Notes under the pieces: generated by a model | What the model was told of the DNA's origin: nothing | Seen by the model: only the letters and a program-made list of their open reading frames with translations | Database searches by the model: none | Assembly: GCF_001870435.1 (NCBI RefSeq) | Contig: NZ_MDDR01000037.1 | Coordinates: 372,001-436,000 of the forward strand | Source of the DNA: Pseudomonas costantinii | Lineage (GTDB): Bacteria > Pseudomonadota > Gammaproteobacteria > Pseudomonadales > Pseudomonadaceae | DNA length: 64,000 nt | Direction: 5' to 3' | Position numbers and translations under genes: made by a program | Shown: piece by piece, positions 17,928-26,367 of the stretch | Position numbering within the stretch: the first letter of the stretch is position 1 | Layout: every line of letters starts with the position of its first letter

Positions 17928-18875
17928 ATGAGCCGCCATCTTCATGGCCAGACCTACGTCTGGTTGCACGTTTTTTCCTGCGCCGCGCGGCATCTGTCAT
18001 TCACCCGCTGCGCCGAAGAACTGCACATCACGCCGGGGGCGGTGAGCCAGCAGATTCGCCAATTGGAAGAGCGTCTAGGGTTTCGACTGTTTCATCGGCG
18101 CGCACGTGGGGTAGAACTCAGTGCCGAGGGGCAGCGGTTGGCGGCGACGGTGGGGGAGGCTTATGGCAGCATCGATGCGGAATTGCAGCGGTTGGACGCG
18201 GGCATGATCAGCGGCACCTTGCGCCTGCGCTCGATCCCGTCGTTTCTCGGCAAGTGGCTGACCCCGCGCTTGCCGCGTTTGCAGCAGCGCTTTCCGGATA
18301 TCCAACTGCGCATGGTGGCTGAAGACAGCAGCATCGCCTTGCACGAAGGCGACTTCGACCTGGCTATCGATTTGAATGACGGCAGCTACCCCGGCCTGTT
18401 ATCCACAGCCTTGTTGGACGAGCAGATATTTCCGGTCTGCGCCCCCAGCCTGCTGCGCGGTCGACCGCCGTTGCATGGCCCGGCAGATCTGATGCATTTC
18501 CCCCTGCTGCACGACATCACCGCTTGGCGTGGAAGTTATGAATACGCCGAGTGGGAGTTTTACCTGAATGCCATCGGCTACCACGATGCCGACGTGCGGC
18601 GTGGCCACACCTTCAACCGCAACCACCTGACCATCGAAGCCGCCATCGCCGGCATGGGCGTGGCCATCGCCCGGCGTACGCTGCTCAACGATGAGCTGGA
18701 ACGCGGCACCTTGATCGTACCGTTCGGCCTCGCCGTGCCCAACCACAAACGCTACGTGTTGCTGTATGCGCCGGGCGCGCTGAGCCATCCGGGTGTGCGG
18801 GCGGTGCATGACTGGCTGGTGGAGGAAGCAGGGATTTTTCGCGGATTGCACCCGTTGGGAGAGGGGCAATTATGA
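17928..18875 (+). CDS. LysR-family regulator, divergent from sdaA
   Basis: 315 residues. The N-terminal helix-turn-helix (RHLSFTRCAEELHITPGAVSQQIRQLEERLG) is close to the GcvA/AmpR/TrpI branch, with a C-terminal periplasmic-binding-type effector domain. ATG at 17928 with AGCAGGA upstream; an earlier ATG in the frame would add 33 non-family residues. The divergent placement suggests it controls sdaA-sdaC, perhaps in response to serine or glycine. Confidence 0.85.
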   Translation: MSRHLHGQTYVWLHVFSCAARHLSFTRCAEELHITPGAVSQQIRQLEERLGFRLFHRRARGVELSAEGQRLAATVGEAYGSIDAELQRLDAGMISGTLRLRSIPSFLGKWLTPRLPRLQQRFPDIQLRMVAEDSSIALHEGDFDLAIDLNDGSYPGLLSTALLDEQIFPVCAPSLLRGRPPLHGPADLMHFPLLHDITAWRGSYEYAEWEFYLNAIGYHDADVRRGHTFNRNHLTIEAAIAGMGVAIARRTLLNDELERGTLIVPFGLAVPNHKRYVLLYAPGALSHPGVRAVHDWLVEEAGIFRGLHPLGEGQL

Positions 18876-19017
18876 GGATCGCGGGGGGGGTAAGAAGATG
18901 TAACTAACTCCCCACCCTAACAGCGTTTTTGCTCGTAGTCAGACTTAATTTGTAATGTGGGATTTATCTTTGCAAAGGGCTTGAATTGTTTCTCTGACTG
19001 CTCAATTGTGTCATCAA

Positions 19018-19059
19018 GAGGTCATGGTTTCACCGCATCGGTGTTGCAGTTGTGACCTC
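19018..19059 (+). promoter_or_regulatory. Nested inverted repeat in the leader of the HPF-like gene
   Basis: GAGGTCA (19018-19024) pairs with TGACCTC (19053-19059). Inside it CACCG (19031-19035) pairs with CGGTG (19039-19043). The structure ends 30 bp before the ATG and could be a leader hairpin or a protein-binding palindrome. Confidence 0.45.
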
Positions 19060-19089
19060 TCGCGAGCTAGCTGAAATAAGGGAAAAACT

Positions 19090-19500
19090 ATGCAAATCCA
19101 AGTCAATAGCGATAACCATATTGAAAGCAGCATCCGACTGGAGGAGTGGGTACGTACCACCATTGAGAGCACGCTTGAACGTTATGAAGAGGACCTGACA
19201 CGCGTCGAGGTCTATCTGAAAGATGAGAACGGCGACAAGCCGGGCCCACATGATTTGAGTTGCCGCCTGGAAGCGCGGCCAAAGGGCCATCAACCGCTCT
19301 CGGTGCTGCATAAGGCCGATACCCTGGAACAGGCGATCGACGGGGCCGCCACCAAGCTGGATCATGCGTTGGAACATTTGTTTGGCCGACTGCAAGGCAA
19401 GCCACGCGCTGCCGGGAAAAACCTGCCGGCCAACAAAGTGGATGAACACGCGCTTGAAGAGGAATTCCTGGAAAACGAAAACGCTGTCATTAACGGCTAA
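19090..19500 (+). CDS. HPF/RaiA-family ribosome-associated factor
   Basis: 136 residues. The first 100 or so match the S30EA/RaiA fold that binds the 30S decoding centre and promotes ribosome hibernation (MQIQVNSDNHIESSIRLEEWV; RVEVYLKDENG; CRLEARPKGHQPL; LEQAIDGAATKLDHALEHLFGRL). It is longer than the usual HPF (about 95-102), with an acidic tail (EEEFLENENAVING). It is not in an rpoN cluster, so it is probably a second, stress-linked paralogue. Confidence 0.82.
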   Translation: MQIQVNSDNHIESSIRLEEWVRTTIESTLERYEEDLTRVEVYLKDENGDKPGPHDLSCRLEARPKGHQPLSVLHKADTLEQAIDGAATKLDHALEHLFGRLQGKPRAAGKNLPANKVDEHALEEEFLENENAVING

Positions 19501-19522
19501 CCGTTTTTTCACTTTCCACCTT

Positions 19523-19552
19523 AAAACGGGCCTGCAGATGCAGGCCCGTTTT
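19523..19552. terminator. Bidirectional intrinsic terminator
   Basis: AAAACGGGCCTGC-AGAT-GCAGGCCCGTTTT forms a 13-bp stem between the convergent HPF-like and DHA2 transporter genes; A and T runs at both ends allow use in both directions. Confidence 0.92.
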
Positions 19553-19555
19553 CGT

Positions 19556-21067
19556 TTACTGGCCGCGCCGGAAGAAATACCCGCTCAACATCGCCAACCC
19601 ACAAGCGCCCAAACCCGCAAACAGCATGGCCCAACCGGCGCCGTGACGCAGTGCTGCCTGGGTGTCGGTGAGGGTCATTCCCGCTACGTCCAGTTTGCCC
19701 ACTGCAATGTTCTGGCTGATGGCCGGCCAATCCAATGCCGTGGTTTCGGGCAGCAGGCTTGCGAGGTGGTGGCTGATCCCGAGCAACAGCACCAGGCCCA
19801 TCAGCGCGATGTTGAGCGCCAGGGTGATCAGCCGCGCGCTGAGGTCGATGCCCGAGGCCATGCCCGCGCGGTCAGCCGAGACTGAGCCGGTGGTGGTGTT
19901 GGTGGTCGGCGAGTTGGTCAGCGCCAATCCCACACCGGCGATCGCACAACTGATAAGTACCCAAATGATGCTCGGATACTGGGCAGCATTGGCTACGGCC
20001 ATCGCCATAAAGCCCGCGCCCATCAAGCCCAGGCCCACAGGAATGATGCGTTCGGCGCCATAGCGCAGAGCCAGACGCTCGGCCAGCGGCGGGACCAGCA
20101 AGGTGGGTAGGGTGTAGGCGAGCAACGCGCCGCCGGTGGTCATCGTGTCGTAGCCCAGGCCCGCCTGGAAGTAGAGCGGCAGATAGATCATGAATGGCCA
20201 GAAGCTGAAGTTCATGCCGATCGAGCCCATCAGCGCGCCATTGAAACGCTGGATGAGGAACACCGAGAAATCGAACATCGGGTGTGCGCTGCGTCGCTCA
20301 ATAAAGATGAACAGCAGCAGCCCTGCCAGCGACAAACCTGCCCAACCCAGCATGGCCGGTGTGCTAAAGCCGTTCTCGGTGCCTTGGGTGATGAAGTACA
20401 CCAGCGCGAACACCGACAGGGTCAAGGTGAGCATGCCCGCGATGTCGAGACGATGGCCGGCCGGGTCGCGGGATTCCTGCACGCTGATGCGCAGCAACAC
20501 CAAGGTGAGCAGGGTGAGTGGCACATGTACCAGGAACACCCAGCGCCAGTCTGCTACTGCCAGAATCAACGCCCCCACCATCGGCCCGAAACCCAGGCCC
20601 ACACCCGCGATCACGCCCCATACGGCGAAGGCACGCGCACGGGCGGCCGGTTCACGGAACTGGTGCGAAAGAATCGCGAACTGGCAGATCATCATCGCCC
20701 CGGCGCCCACGCCCTGGACGAAACGTGCGGCGATCAGTGTAGAGGCATCGTTTGCCAACCCACACGCCAACGAGGCCAGTCCGAACAGCCACAAACACAA
20801 CACCAGCATGCGCCGACGGCCGAAGCGATCGGCCAGTGTGCCTGCCGCCATCAACACGCTGGTGCAGGCCAGGGTGTAGGCATTCATGATCCATTGGGCA
20901 TCCTGGAAGCCGGTGCCCAGTTGCAGCTCGAGGGTGGGCAGGATGACGGGCACGCTGGAAATTTCCAGGCCGAACATCAGCGCCACCAGGCACACGGCGG
21001 TGAGGGCGAGGCCATTCCTGGCGGTACGCGGGGGGCTGACGGCCGATAACGTGGCGACGGGTGGCAT
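19556..21067 (-). CDS. DHA2-family (14-TMS) MFS multidrug exporter
   Basis: 503 residues with about 14 membrane helices. The DHA2 motifs are present: LDRFGRRRML-type motif A (GTLADRFGRRRMLVLC), QWIMNAYTL in helix 2, and motif C (GVIAGVGLGFGPMVGALI). Proton-driven export of hydrophobic compounds; the substrate is unknown. The divergent LysR gene is the probable regulator. Confidence 0.88.
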   Translation of the reverse strand: MPPVATLSAVSPPRTARNGLALTAVCLVALMFGLEISSVPVILPTLELQLGTGFQDAQWIMNAYTLACTSVLMAAGTLADRFGRRRMLVLCLWLFGLASLACGLANDASTLIAARFVQGVGAGAMMICQFAILSHQFREPAARARAFAVWGVIAGVGLGFGPMVGALILAVADWRWVFLVHVPLTLLTLVLLRISVQESRDPAGHRLDIAGMLTLTLSVFALVYFITQGTENGFSTPAMLGWAGLSLAGLLLFIFIERRSAHPMFDFSVFLIQRFNGALMGSIGMNFSFWPFMIYLPLYFQAGLGYDTMTTGGALLAYTLPTLLVPPLAERLALRYGAERIIPVGLGLMGAGFMAMAVANAAQYPSIIWVLISCAIAGVGLALTNSPTTNTTTGSVSADRAGMASGIDLSARLITLALNIALMGLVLLLGISHHLASLLPETTALDWPAISQNIAVGKLDVAGMTLTDTQAALRHGAGWAMLFAGLGACGLAMLSGYFFRRGQ

Positions 21068-21118
21068 GGGATTCTCCTGTTGATGGGGACCGAGCTATTC
21101 TCAGGGGAATCTGGTTCT

Positions 21119-21131
21119 TTATTTGTGATAA
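21119..21131. promoter_or_regulatory. T-N11-A palindrome, candidate LysR box
   Basis: TTAT-TTGTG-ATAA fits the T-N11-A LysR half-palindrome rule and lies between the divergent exporter and regulator genes, 41 bp before the regulator ATG. Assignment is by position only. Confidence 0.45.
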
Positions 21132-21171
21132 GTTTTCCGCTGATAAGGGAATCAAGGGCGACAATCCAATC

Positions 21172-22044
21172 ATGGCCACTCCGCGTTTTGATGGCGTTGA
21201 ACTCTTTCTGCAAATCGTAGAGAGCGGCAATCTGACTGAAGCCGCCGAGCGTCTGAACCTTACGCGCTCCGCCGTGGGCAAAGGGTTGGCGCGACTGGAG
21301 GCCCGCCTGGGGACGTGCCTGTTGCAGCGCTCCACCCGCCGTCAGCGTTTGACCGAAGACGGGCAGGCTTACTACGAGCATTGTTTGCGTGCGCTGGCGG
21401 AGCTTGAAGCCGCCGAATCGGTGCTGGAGAGTGGCCGGCAACAGCCGCGCGGACGGTTAAGAGCCAGCTTGCCGTTGGCCTTTGGTCACCACTATGCGGC
21501 GCCTGCGCTATGGGGGCTGATGGACCGTTATCCGGAATTGGAGATCGAGATTTCTTTTTCTGACCGGCTGGTGGACCTGGTGCAGGAAGGCTTCGACGTC
21601 GCGGTGCGCATTGGCCCGCTACCCGACACAGACCGCCTGAGCGCACGCCGCTTGGGTGAGCAATCCGTGGGGCTGGCCGCTTCGCCGGGGTACTTGCAAC
21701 GTGTCGGACGGATTGAATGCATCGATGACTTGGTCGGTCACCGAGGCATAGCCTACCGCTGCAATACCTCGCATCGCTCGGGTGTGAAATCACTCCTGAT
21801 GCTGGACGACCTCCAGGCCGTGGCCGATGCCGCCATCGCGGGCGTGGGCCTGGCCTGGTTGCCGAGTTGGCTGATTGCGCACTACGTGTTGCGTGGACAA
21901 CTGGAAGTGGTACTGCCGAGCTACCGCGACCAGCCTTCGCCGATCCATGTCATTTGGCCAACCGCCTCGCATATGCCCGCCAAGACACGCTGCGCAATCG
22001 ACGCGTTGGTCGCGGCCACCCCCAGTTGCCTGGCAGGCAGTTAG
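21172..22044 (+). CDS. LysR-family regulator, divergent from the DHA2 exporter
   Basis: 290 residues. HTH at about 15-60 (LFLQIVESGNLTEAAERLNLTRSAVGKGLARLEARLG), then a CrgA/AaeR-like effector domain (GRLRASLPLAFGHHYAAPALWGLMDRYPELEIEISFSDRLVDL, in pieces). The ATG at 21172 gives the family N-terminus; the frame extends upstream through non-conserved sequence. Probably controls the exporter. Its stop overlaps the convergent fecA stop by 4 bp. Confidence 0.85.
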   Translation: MATPRFDGVELFLQIVESGNLTEAAERLNLTRSAVGKGLARLEARLGTCLLQRSTRRQRLTEDGQAYYEHCLRALAELEAAESVLESGRQQPRGRLRASLPLAFGHHYAAPALWGLMDRYPELEIEISFSDRLVDLVQEGFDVAVRIGPLPDTDRLSARRLGEQSVGLAASPGYLQRVGRIECIDDLVGHRGIAYRCNTSHRSGVKSLLMLDDLQAVADAAIAGVGLAWLPSWLIAHYVLRGQLEVVLPSYRDQPSPIHVIWPTASHMPAKTRCAIDALVAATPSCLAGS

Positions 22045-24377
22045 AACGCGATGGAGGTCTGCACGTACAGGGTGCGCGGCTCGCCGACGTATTTGCCCTT
22101 GTTGTTATCGTCGAATGAGCGCGTGTAGTACTGCTTGTTGAAGATGTTCTTCACGCCGACCGCCACGTTCAAATCCGACAGTTGCGGGCCGAAGTCATAG
22201 GCCGCGCGGCTGCTGAACAGCATGTAGCCTGGGATGCGCCCGTTGCTGCCGTCGGCACTTTCCGCCTGGGTATTGGCGTTGTCGGCGAACTGGCTGCTTT
22301 GGTAGCTGCTGTCTAGGTTGAGTTTCCAGCGGCCTTCGGTGTAGCCGACGCCAAGGGTACCTTTGTGCTTGGACGAGAAGGGCACGCGGTTGCCTTTGTT
22401 CGGGCCGTCTTCGCGGATGGTTGCATCGACGTAGGCGTAGGTGGCGTACACATCAAAACCTGCCAGTGCCGGGCTCAAACCATCGAGCGCGTAGTTGATG
22501 CTCGACTCGATGCCCTGGTGGCGCGTTTCGCCGCGGGCAATCACCGAGTCGTTGGTCTGGTTGCTGTCGTACTGGTTGTCGAAGTTGATCAGGAACGCAC
22601 CGATTTCCGCACGCAGGCTGCCGTTGTCATAGCGCGTGCCGAGTTCCCAGGTGCGGGCTTTTTCCGGTTTCACTTCGCCGCTGGTCACGCGGTTCGGCAT
22701 CTGGCTGTACTGCACGCTGCCGAACGAGCCTTCGGTGTTGGCGTAGAGGTTCCAGTCTTCGGTCAGGTGGTAGAGCACGTTCAACGCCGGCAGCGCGGTG
22801 TTGTAGTCGCCTTTGTATTTGACGCCTGTCAGGTTGTTGGTCTGCTGGGACTCGATCATCTCGTAGCGTACGCCCGGGGTGATGGTCCACTTGCCGATAT
22901 CGATGCGGTCATCGACGAAAAACGCATTGGCTTCGGTGGCGCCTCGGGTGTCGCGGTCGTTGCGGCTGTTGGTGGTGGGCAGTTGCTGATTGGCGGCGAT
23001 CGGCGTGCGGTAGCGCAACTCATGCCCGGCTTCATTGATATAGCGGTAGCCGACGCCCACTTCATGGCTGGTCGGGCCGAGGTCGAAGCCTTGGGCGAAG
23101 CGGGTTTCGAGGCCGCGCACCCAGTACTCGCGAGGCGACAGCGAAAGGAAGCTGCCCTGGTCCAGGTAACCATTGCGCAACGTGGTGGTGAAGAAGGTGT
23201 TGGCGGTGAATTCGCGGCGGTCTTCCTGGTAGCGGTAACCGGCGTTGAACATCGTACGGCGGCCCCAGAATTTGTCGTAGGGGCGGGTGGACTGGTACGG
23301 GTCGGCCTTGTAGTCCTTGACGTTCAAGCCGCCCGGCATATCAGCCTGGCCCTCGTAGTACTGCGCCATGGCGTTGAAGCTGTTGGCGTCGTCGAGCTGA
23401 TATTTGCCTTTCAGGATCAGGTCGTCGATGTGTGTGTTGCTGTTTTCACGCCAGTCGCCACCACGGGTGCCGGAGTACAGGATCGCGCCGCCCAAGCCGT
23501 TGTCGGCAGTGCCGCCGGCCAGCAGGTTGCCGGTGGTTTTGAAACCGTCGTGGCTGGAAGACGGGCTGGTCTCGGTCTGCAAGCCACCTTTGACCGTCGG
23601 CGCGTCCGGGATCGCGCGGGTCACGAAGTTGACGATGCCGCCGACGTTTTGCGGGCCATAACGTACCGCGCCGCCGCCGCGTACCACGTCCACCGCGTCC
23701 ATGTTGCCCATGCTGATTGGCGCGAACGACAGCTGCGGTTGGCCATAAGGCGCGAAAGGTACCGGGATACCGTCCATCAGTACCGTGGAACGCGATGCCA
23801 GGCGCGGGTTGAGGCCACGAATGCCGAAGTTCAGCGCCATGTCGTGGCTGCCGGTGCCGTTGTTGTCCGGGGCGTTGACGCCGGGAATGCGGTTGAGCAC
23901 GTCGCGAGCTTGGGTCGCGCCCTGGCGTTCGAATTCTTCGCGGCGGATGACGTCACGTGCACCGGGGTGTTCGAATACGTTGGTTTGCGCCGCATCGCCG
24001 AGCCAGTCGCCGACCACGTTGGAGGTCTGCAGTTCGAGGGTGGCGGGGGCGTTGGCCGGTTGCAGGCTGTAGGCGTTGTCACCCTCGGCGCGGGCTTGCA
24101 GGCCGGTGCCTTCCAGGAGTTTTTGCAGGCCCTCGGCGGCGCTGTAATTGCCCGACAAACCACGGCTCTGCATGCCCGCCGTTACTTCGGATCCGAAGGA
24201 AATCAGCACGCCGGATTCGCGGCCAAATTGATTCAGGGCTGCTTCCAGTGACGCGGGGGCGATGTGATAGGGCTTGGCATCAGCGGCCATCACCTGCGGG
24301 AGCACGGTAAAGCTGAGGCTGGCGCCGAGAAGGAGTTGGCGCATAGTGCGGGCGAGAAGTGTCGGTTGCTGGGGCAT
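22041..24377 (-). CDS. fecA: Ferric citrate outer-membrane receptor FecA
   Basis: 778 residues. After a signal peptide (ending PQVMAADA) comes an STN signalling domain (YHIAPASLEAALNQFGRESG, about residues 35-105). The plug begins DWLGDAAQTNVFEHPGARDV, which with NFGIRGLNPRLASRSTVLMD tracks E. coli FecA almost residue for residue. The barrel ends in an aromatic residue (VQTSIAF). It imports ferric citrate with TonB and signals to FecR. I chose the ATG at 24377 (AGGA 9 bases upstream); a GTG 51 bases earlier is in frame. Third gene of fecI-fecR-fecA, 91 bp after fecR. Confidence 0.93.
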   Translation of the reverse strand: MPQQPTLLARTMRQLLLGASLSFTVLPQVMAADAKPYHIAPASLEAALNQFGRESGVLISFGSEVTAGMQSRGLSGNYSAAEGLQKLLEGTGLQARAEGDNAYSLQPANAPATLELQTSNVVGDWLGDAAQTNVFEHPGARDVIRREEFERQGATQARDVLNRIPGVNAPDNNGTGSHDMALNFGIRGLNPRLASRSTVLMDGIPVPFAPYGQPQLSFAPISMGNMDAVDVVRGGGAVRYGPQNVGGIVNFVTRAIPDAPTVKGGLQTETSPSSSHDGFKTTGNLLAGGTADNGLGGAILYSGTRGGDWRENSNTHIDDLILKGKYQLDDANSFNAMAQYYEGQADMPGGLNVKDYKADPYQSTRPYDKFWGRRTMFNAGYRYQEDRREFTANTFFTTTLRNGYLDQGSFLSLSPREYWVRGLETRFAQGFDLGPTSHEVGVGYRYINEAGHELRYRTPIAANQQLPTTNSRNDRDTRGATEANAFFVDDRIDIGKWTITPGVRYEMIESQQTNNLTGVKYKGDYNTALPALNVLYHLTEDWNLYANTEGSFGSVQYSQMPNRVTSGEVKPEKARTWELGTRYDNGSLRAEIGAFLINFDNQYDSNQTNDSVIARGETRHQGIESSINYALDGLSPALAGFDVYATYAYVDATIREDGPNKGNRVPFSSKHKGTLGVGYTEGRWKLNLDSSYQSSQFADNANTQAESADGSNGRIPGYMLFSSRAAYDFGPQLSDLNVAVGVKNIFNKQYYTRSFDDNNKGKYVGEPRTLYVQTSIAF

Positions 24378-24438
24378 GAAGGGCGGTCCTGAGAAGGTAG
24401 GATCAAGGTGGCTTTCCTTCTCTGTCACGCGAGGTGTG

Positions 24439-24458
24439 GAAAACGGCTCATGGTTTTC
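24439..24458 (-). promoter_or_regulatory. Inverted repeat between fecR and fecA
   Basis: GAAAAC and GTTTTC arms surround an 8-base centre in the fecR-fecA gap. It could be a weak attenuator hairpin or an operator in the fecA promoter region. I could not place a convincing FecI-type -35/-10 pair. Confidence 0.35.
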
Positions 24459-24468
24459 TAAAAATAAT

Positions 24469-25410
24469 TCAGGCGCGTGCCTGAACGGTCACCCAGTAGC
24501 GGGTAAAACGCCGCACTTTGACTGGCAGGCTGACTTCCAGCAGGTCGAGAATGCGTTCGCTGTCGTCCAGCGGGTAACTGCCGGACAGCAACAGGTTGGC
24601 CACTTGCGGGTCGCAATTGAGCTGGCCACGACGGTAGCGGCCCAGTTCGGCGAGGAAGTCTTCCAGGCGCATATGCGCGGCCACCAGCATGCCGTCGGCC
24701 CAGGCGCCGCTGTTGGCATCGTTGGCGCGCGGGGTGTCCCAGCCTTTGCGGGTGAAATTGACCTGGCGCCCAGCCTCGACGGCCAGCGGCAGGCCGTTGT
24801 AGCTGTTGGGCATCACGTCGACGTGGCCCTCGAGTACCGCCAGTTGGGTGTGGTCGTTGAACTGGCGCACGTTGAGTCGCGCTGCCTGGCTGCTGAGCAG
24901 GCCTTGGCCAGTGAGTACCTTCAGTGGTGCATTGCCCGCGCGGGCGGTCAGCAGGATTTCGCCTTCAAGCAGGCGGATCAAGCGCTGCCGGCCATCGAAA
25001 TGTACGTCCACCGCGCTGCCGGTGTTGAGCTGCAACTGGCTGCCATCAGCCAGTTGCACTTTGCGCCGCTGGCCGACGGGGCTGCGGTAGTCGGCGGTCA
25101 GAGGCGGCAAAACATGTTGCTGGCGTAAACCCCAGGCTGCGGCGGAACCGGCACCGAGGATCAACAGCAACTTCAAAGCCTGACGCCGGCTGCTGGATTT
25201 CGGTGCGTTCAGCGCGGCATGCGCCAGAGGCGAGGGCATGCCGCGCAGGCGCTGGTTGACGCTCTGGATCTGGTCCCACGCCCGTTGATGTTCGCTGTGG
25301 GCATCCAGCCATTGCTGCCAAGCTGCTTGTTTACGCGGGTTGAGCGCGCCTTGCTGCATTTCCATCAGCCAGTGCACGGCTTGTTCGGCGACTTGGGTTG
25401 AGAAGTTCAT
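24469..25410 (-). CDS. fecR: FecR anti-sigma / sigma regulator
   Basis: 313 residues. The cytoplasmic N-terminal domain has the FecR_N pattern (AVHWLMEMQQGALNPRKQAAWQQWLDAHSEHQRAWDQI, in blocks) and one membrane helix at about 85-105 (ALKLLLILGAGSAAAWGL). The periplasmic FecR domain follows (YRSPVGQRRKVQLADGSQLQLNTGSAVDV), which receives the signal from FecA's STN domain. The ATG overlaps the fecI stop (ATGA). The same frame stays open across fecI to 25920, but FecR-like sequence starts only at 25410. Confidence 0.92.
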   Translation of the reverse strand: MNFSTQVAEQAVHWLMEMQQGALNPRKQAAWQQWLDAHSEHQRAWDQIQSVNQRLRGMPSPLAHAALNAPKSSSRRQALKLLLILGAGSAAAWGLRQQHVLPPLTADYRSPVGQRRKVQLADGSQLQLNTGSAVDVHFDGRQRLIRLLEGEILLTARAGNAPLKVLTGQGLLSSQAARLNVRQFNDHTQLAVLEGHVDVMPNSYNGLPLAVEAGRQVNFTRKGWDTPRANDANSGAWADGMLVAAHMRLEDFLAELGRYRRGQLNCDPQVANLLLSGSYPLDDSERILDLLEVSLPVKVRRFTRYWVTVQARA

Positions 25411-25895
25411 AGGGCAAAGTAGCAGCGCATGGCCGCTTTGTTCAGGTGGCGTTTGACCGTGGCGATGGAGATGCCCAGTTCGGCGCCGATTTGCTCGTAG
25501 GTCAGGCCGTCGAGCTGGGCCAGCAGGAAGGCGCGTTTGACAGGGGCGGGCAGGCCATCCAGCAGTTGGTCCAGTTCTAATAAGGTTTGCAGGATGATTG
25601 CGCGTTCTTCTTCCGACGGAGCCACGTGTTCGGGCATTTGCGCCAAGGCCTCGAGGTAGGCGCGTTCCAGGTCCTGTCGACGGTAGAAGTTGAACAGCAC
25701 GCGCTTTGCGACGGTGGTGAGGAAGGCGCGAGGTTCGATCAGCGTCGGGGTTTCCCGTGCGGTGAGCACGCGAATGAATGTGTCCTGGGCCAGATCGGCC
25801 GCGCTTTCCGGGCAGCCGAGTTTGCGTCGCAACCAGCCGGTAAGCCAGTGGTGATGGTCGTGGTACAAGACTTCGACAGTGTTGGACGGCTGCAA
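25407..25895 (-). CDS. fecI: ECF sigma factor FecI
   Basis: About 162 residues. Sigma-2 (HHHWLTGWLRRKLGCPESAADLAQDTFIRVL) and sigma-4 (LDGLTYEQIGAELGISIATVKRHLNKA) regions match E. coli FecI closely. It drives fecA transcription when released by FecR. I favour the TTG at 25895, with GGAG 8 bases upstream; the GTG at 25904 is an alternative adding 3 residues. The frame further upstream does not look coding and overlaps the Fur box. Expected to be repressed by Fur-Fe. Confidence 0.88.
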   Translation of the reverse strand: MQPSNTVEVLYHDHHHWLTGWLRRKLGCPESAADLAQDTFIRVLTARETPTLIEPRAFLTTVAKRVLFNFYRRQDLERAYLEALAQMPEHVAPSEEERAIILQTLLELDQLLDGLPAPVKRAFLLAQLDGLTYEQIGAELGISIATVKRHLNKAAMRCYFAL

Positions 25896-26012
25896 CGCGA
25901 TCACTCCACAGTATTGGCATACTTTAGAGAACAAGAATTGTTCGCATTGTAGGGCGCGTGACAAGGTTCGGCAATCCGCCCGGACAGGTGATTCATCCGT
26001 TCTCTTTTGCTT

Positions 26013-26030
26013 ATGAGAATATTTATCATT
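26013..26030. promoter_or_regulatory. Fur box between divergent iron operons
   Basis: Read on the minus strand, AATGAT-AAATAT-TCTCAT is three adjacent NAT(A/T)AT-like hexamers, close to the Fur consensus GATAATGATAATCATTATC. It is AT-rich in a GC-rich region and lies between fecI and the DUF3649 operon, so one site could repress both. Confidence 0.75.
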
Positions 26031-26064
26031 AATATTGCGCGCTGATGAACCTGGCGCCTCCCGC

Positions 26065-26367
26065 ATGAAAAGCAAAACCTCACTTCCCGTCTCCTACCGC
26101 CTCGCCGTCACGTCGCGCGTGCTGGCTGCAGTGGTCGGCGGCTATCTGATGGCCTCCCTGGCGGCCGTCTGCCTGGCGCTGTGGATGCCTACATCCCGCG
26201 CCGATGCGGTGATCACCGGGATGATGAGTTCGTTTGTGTTCTACCTGTTGGCGGTGCTTTGGTGTTTCGCCTGCCGTACGGCGTGGCGCGCCTGGTTTGG
26301 CGTGATGCTGCCGAGCGCGATGTTTGCGACTCTGGCGGGCGTGGGGTTCTGGATGGCGCGCACATGA
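26065..26367 (+). CDS. DUF3649 membrane protein, iron-uptake associated
   Basis: 100 residues with three membrane helices. It matches the DUF3649 family, small proteins typically encoded with PepSY and DUF3325 membrane proteins in iron-responsive operons. The ATG at 26065 follows the Fur box by 34 bp; it ends in an ATGA overlap with the next gene, so they are translationally coupled. Biochemical role unknown. Confidence 0.75.
   Translation: MKSKTSLPVSYRLAVTSRVLAAVVGGYLMASLAAVCLALWMPTSRADAVITGMMSSFVFYLLAVLWCFACRTAWRAWFGVMLPSAMFATLAGVGFWMART

Noticed and set aside
22365..24251. 628-codon frame antisense to fecA
   Set aside because: Repetitive Val/Ala/Gly-rich translation typical of an antisense shadow.
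24469..25920. A single 483-codon fecR reading frame continuing across fecI
   Set aside because: FecR domain sequence starts only at 25410, where the ATG overlaps the fecI stop; the upstream part is the out-of-frame image of fecI.
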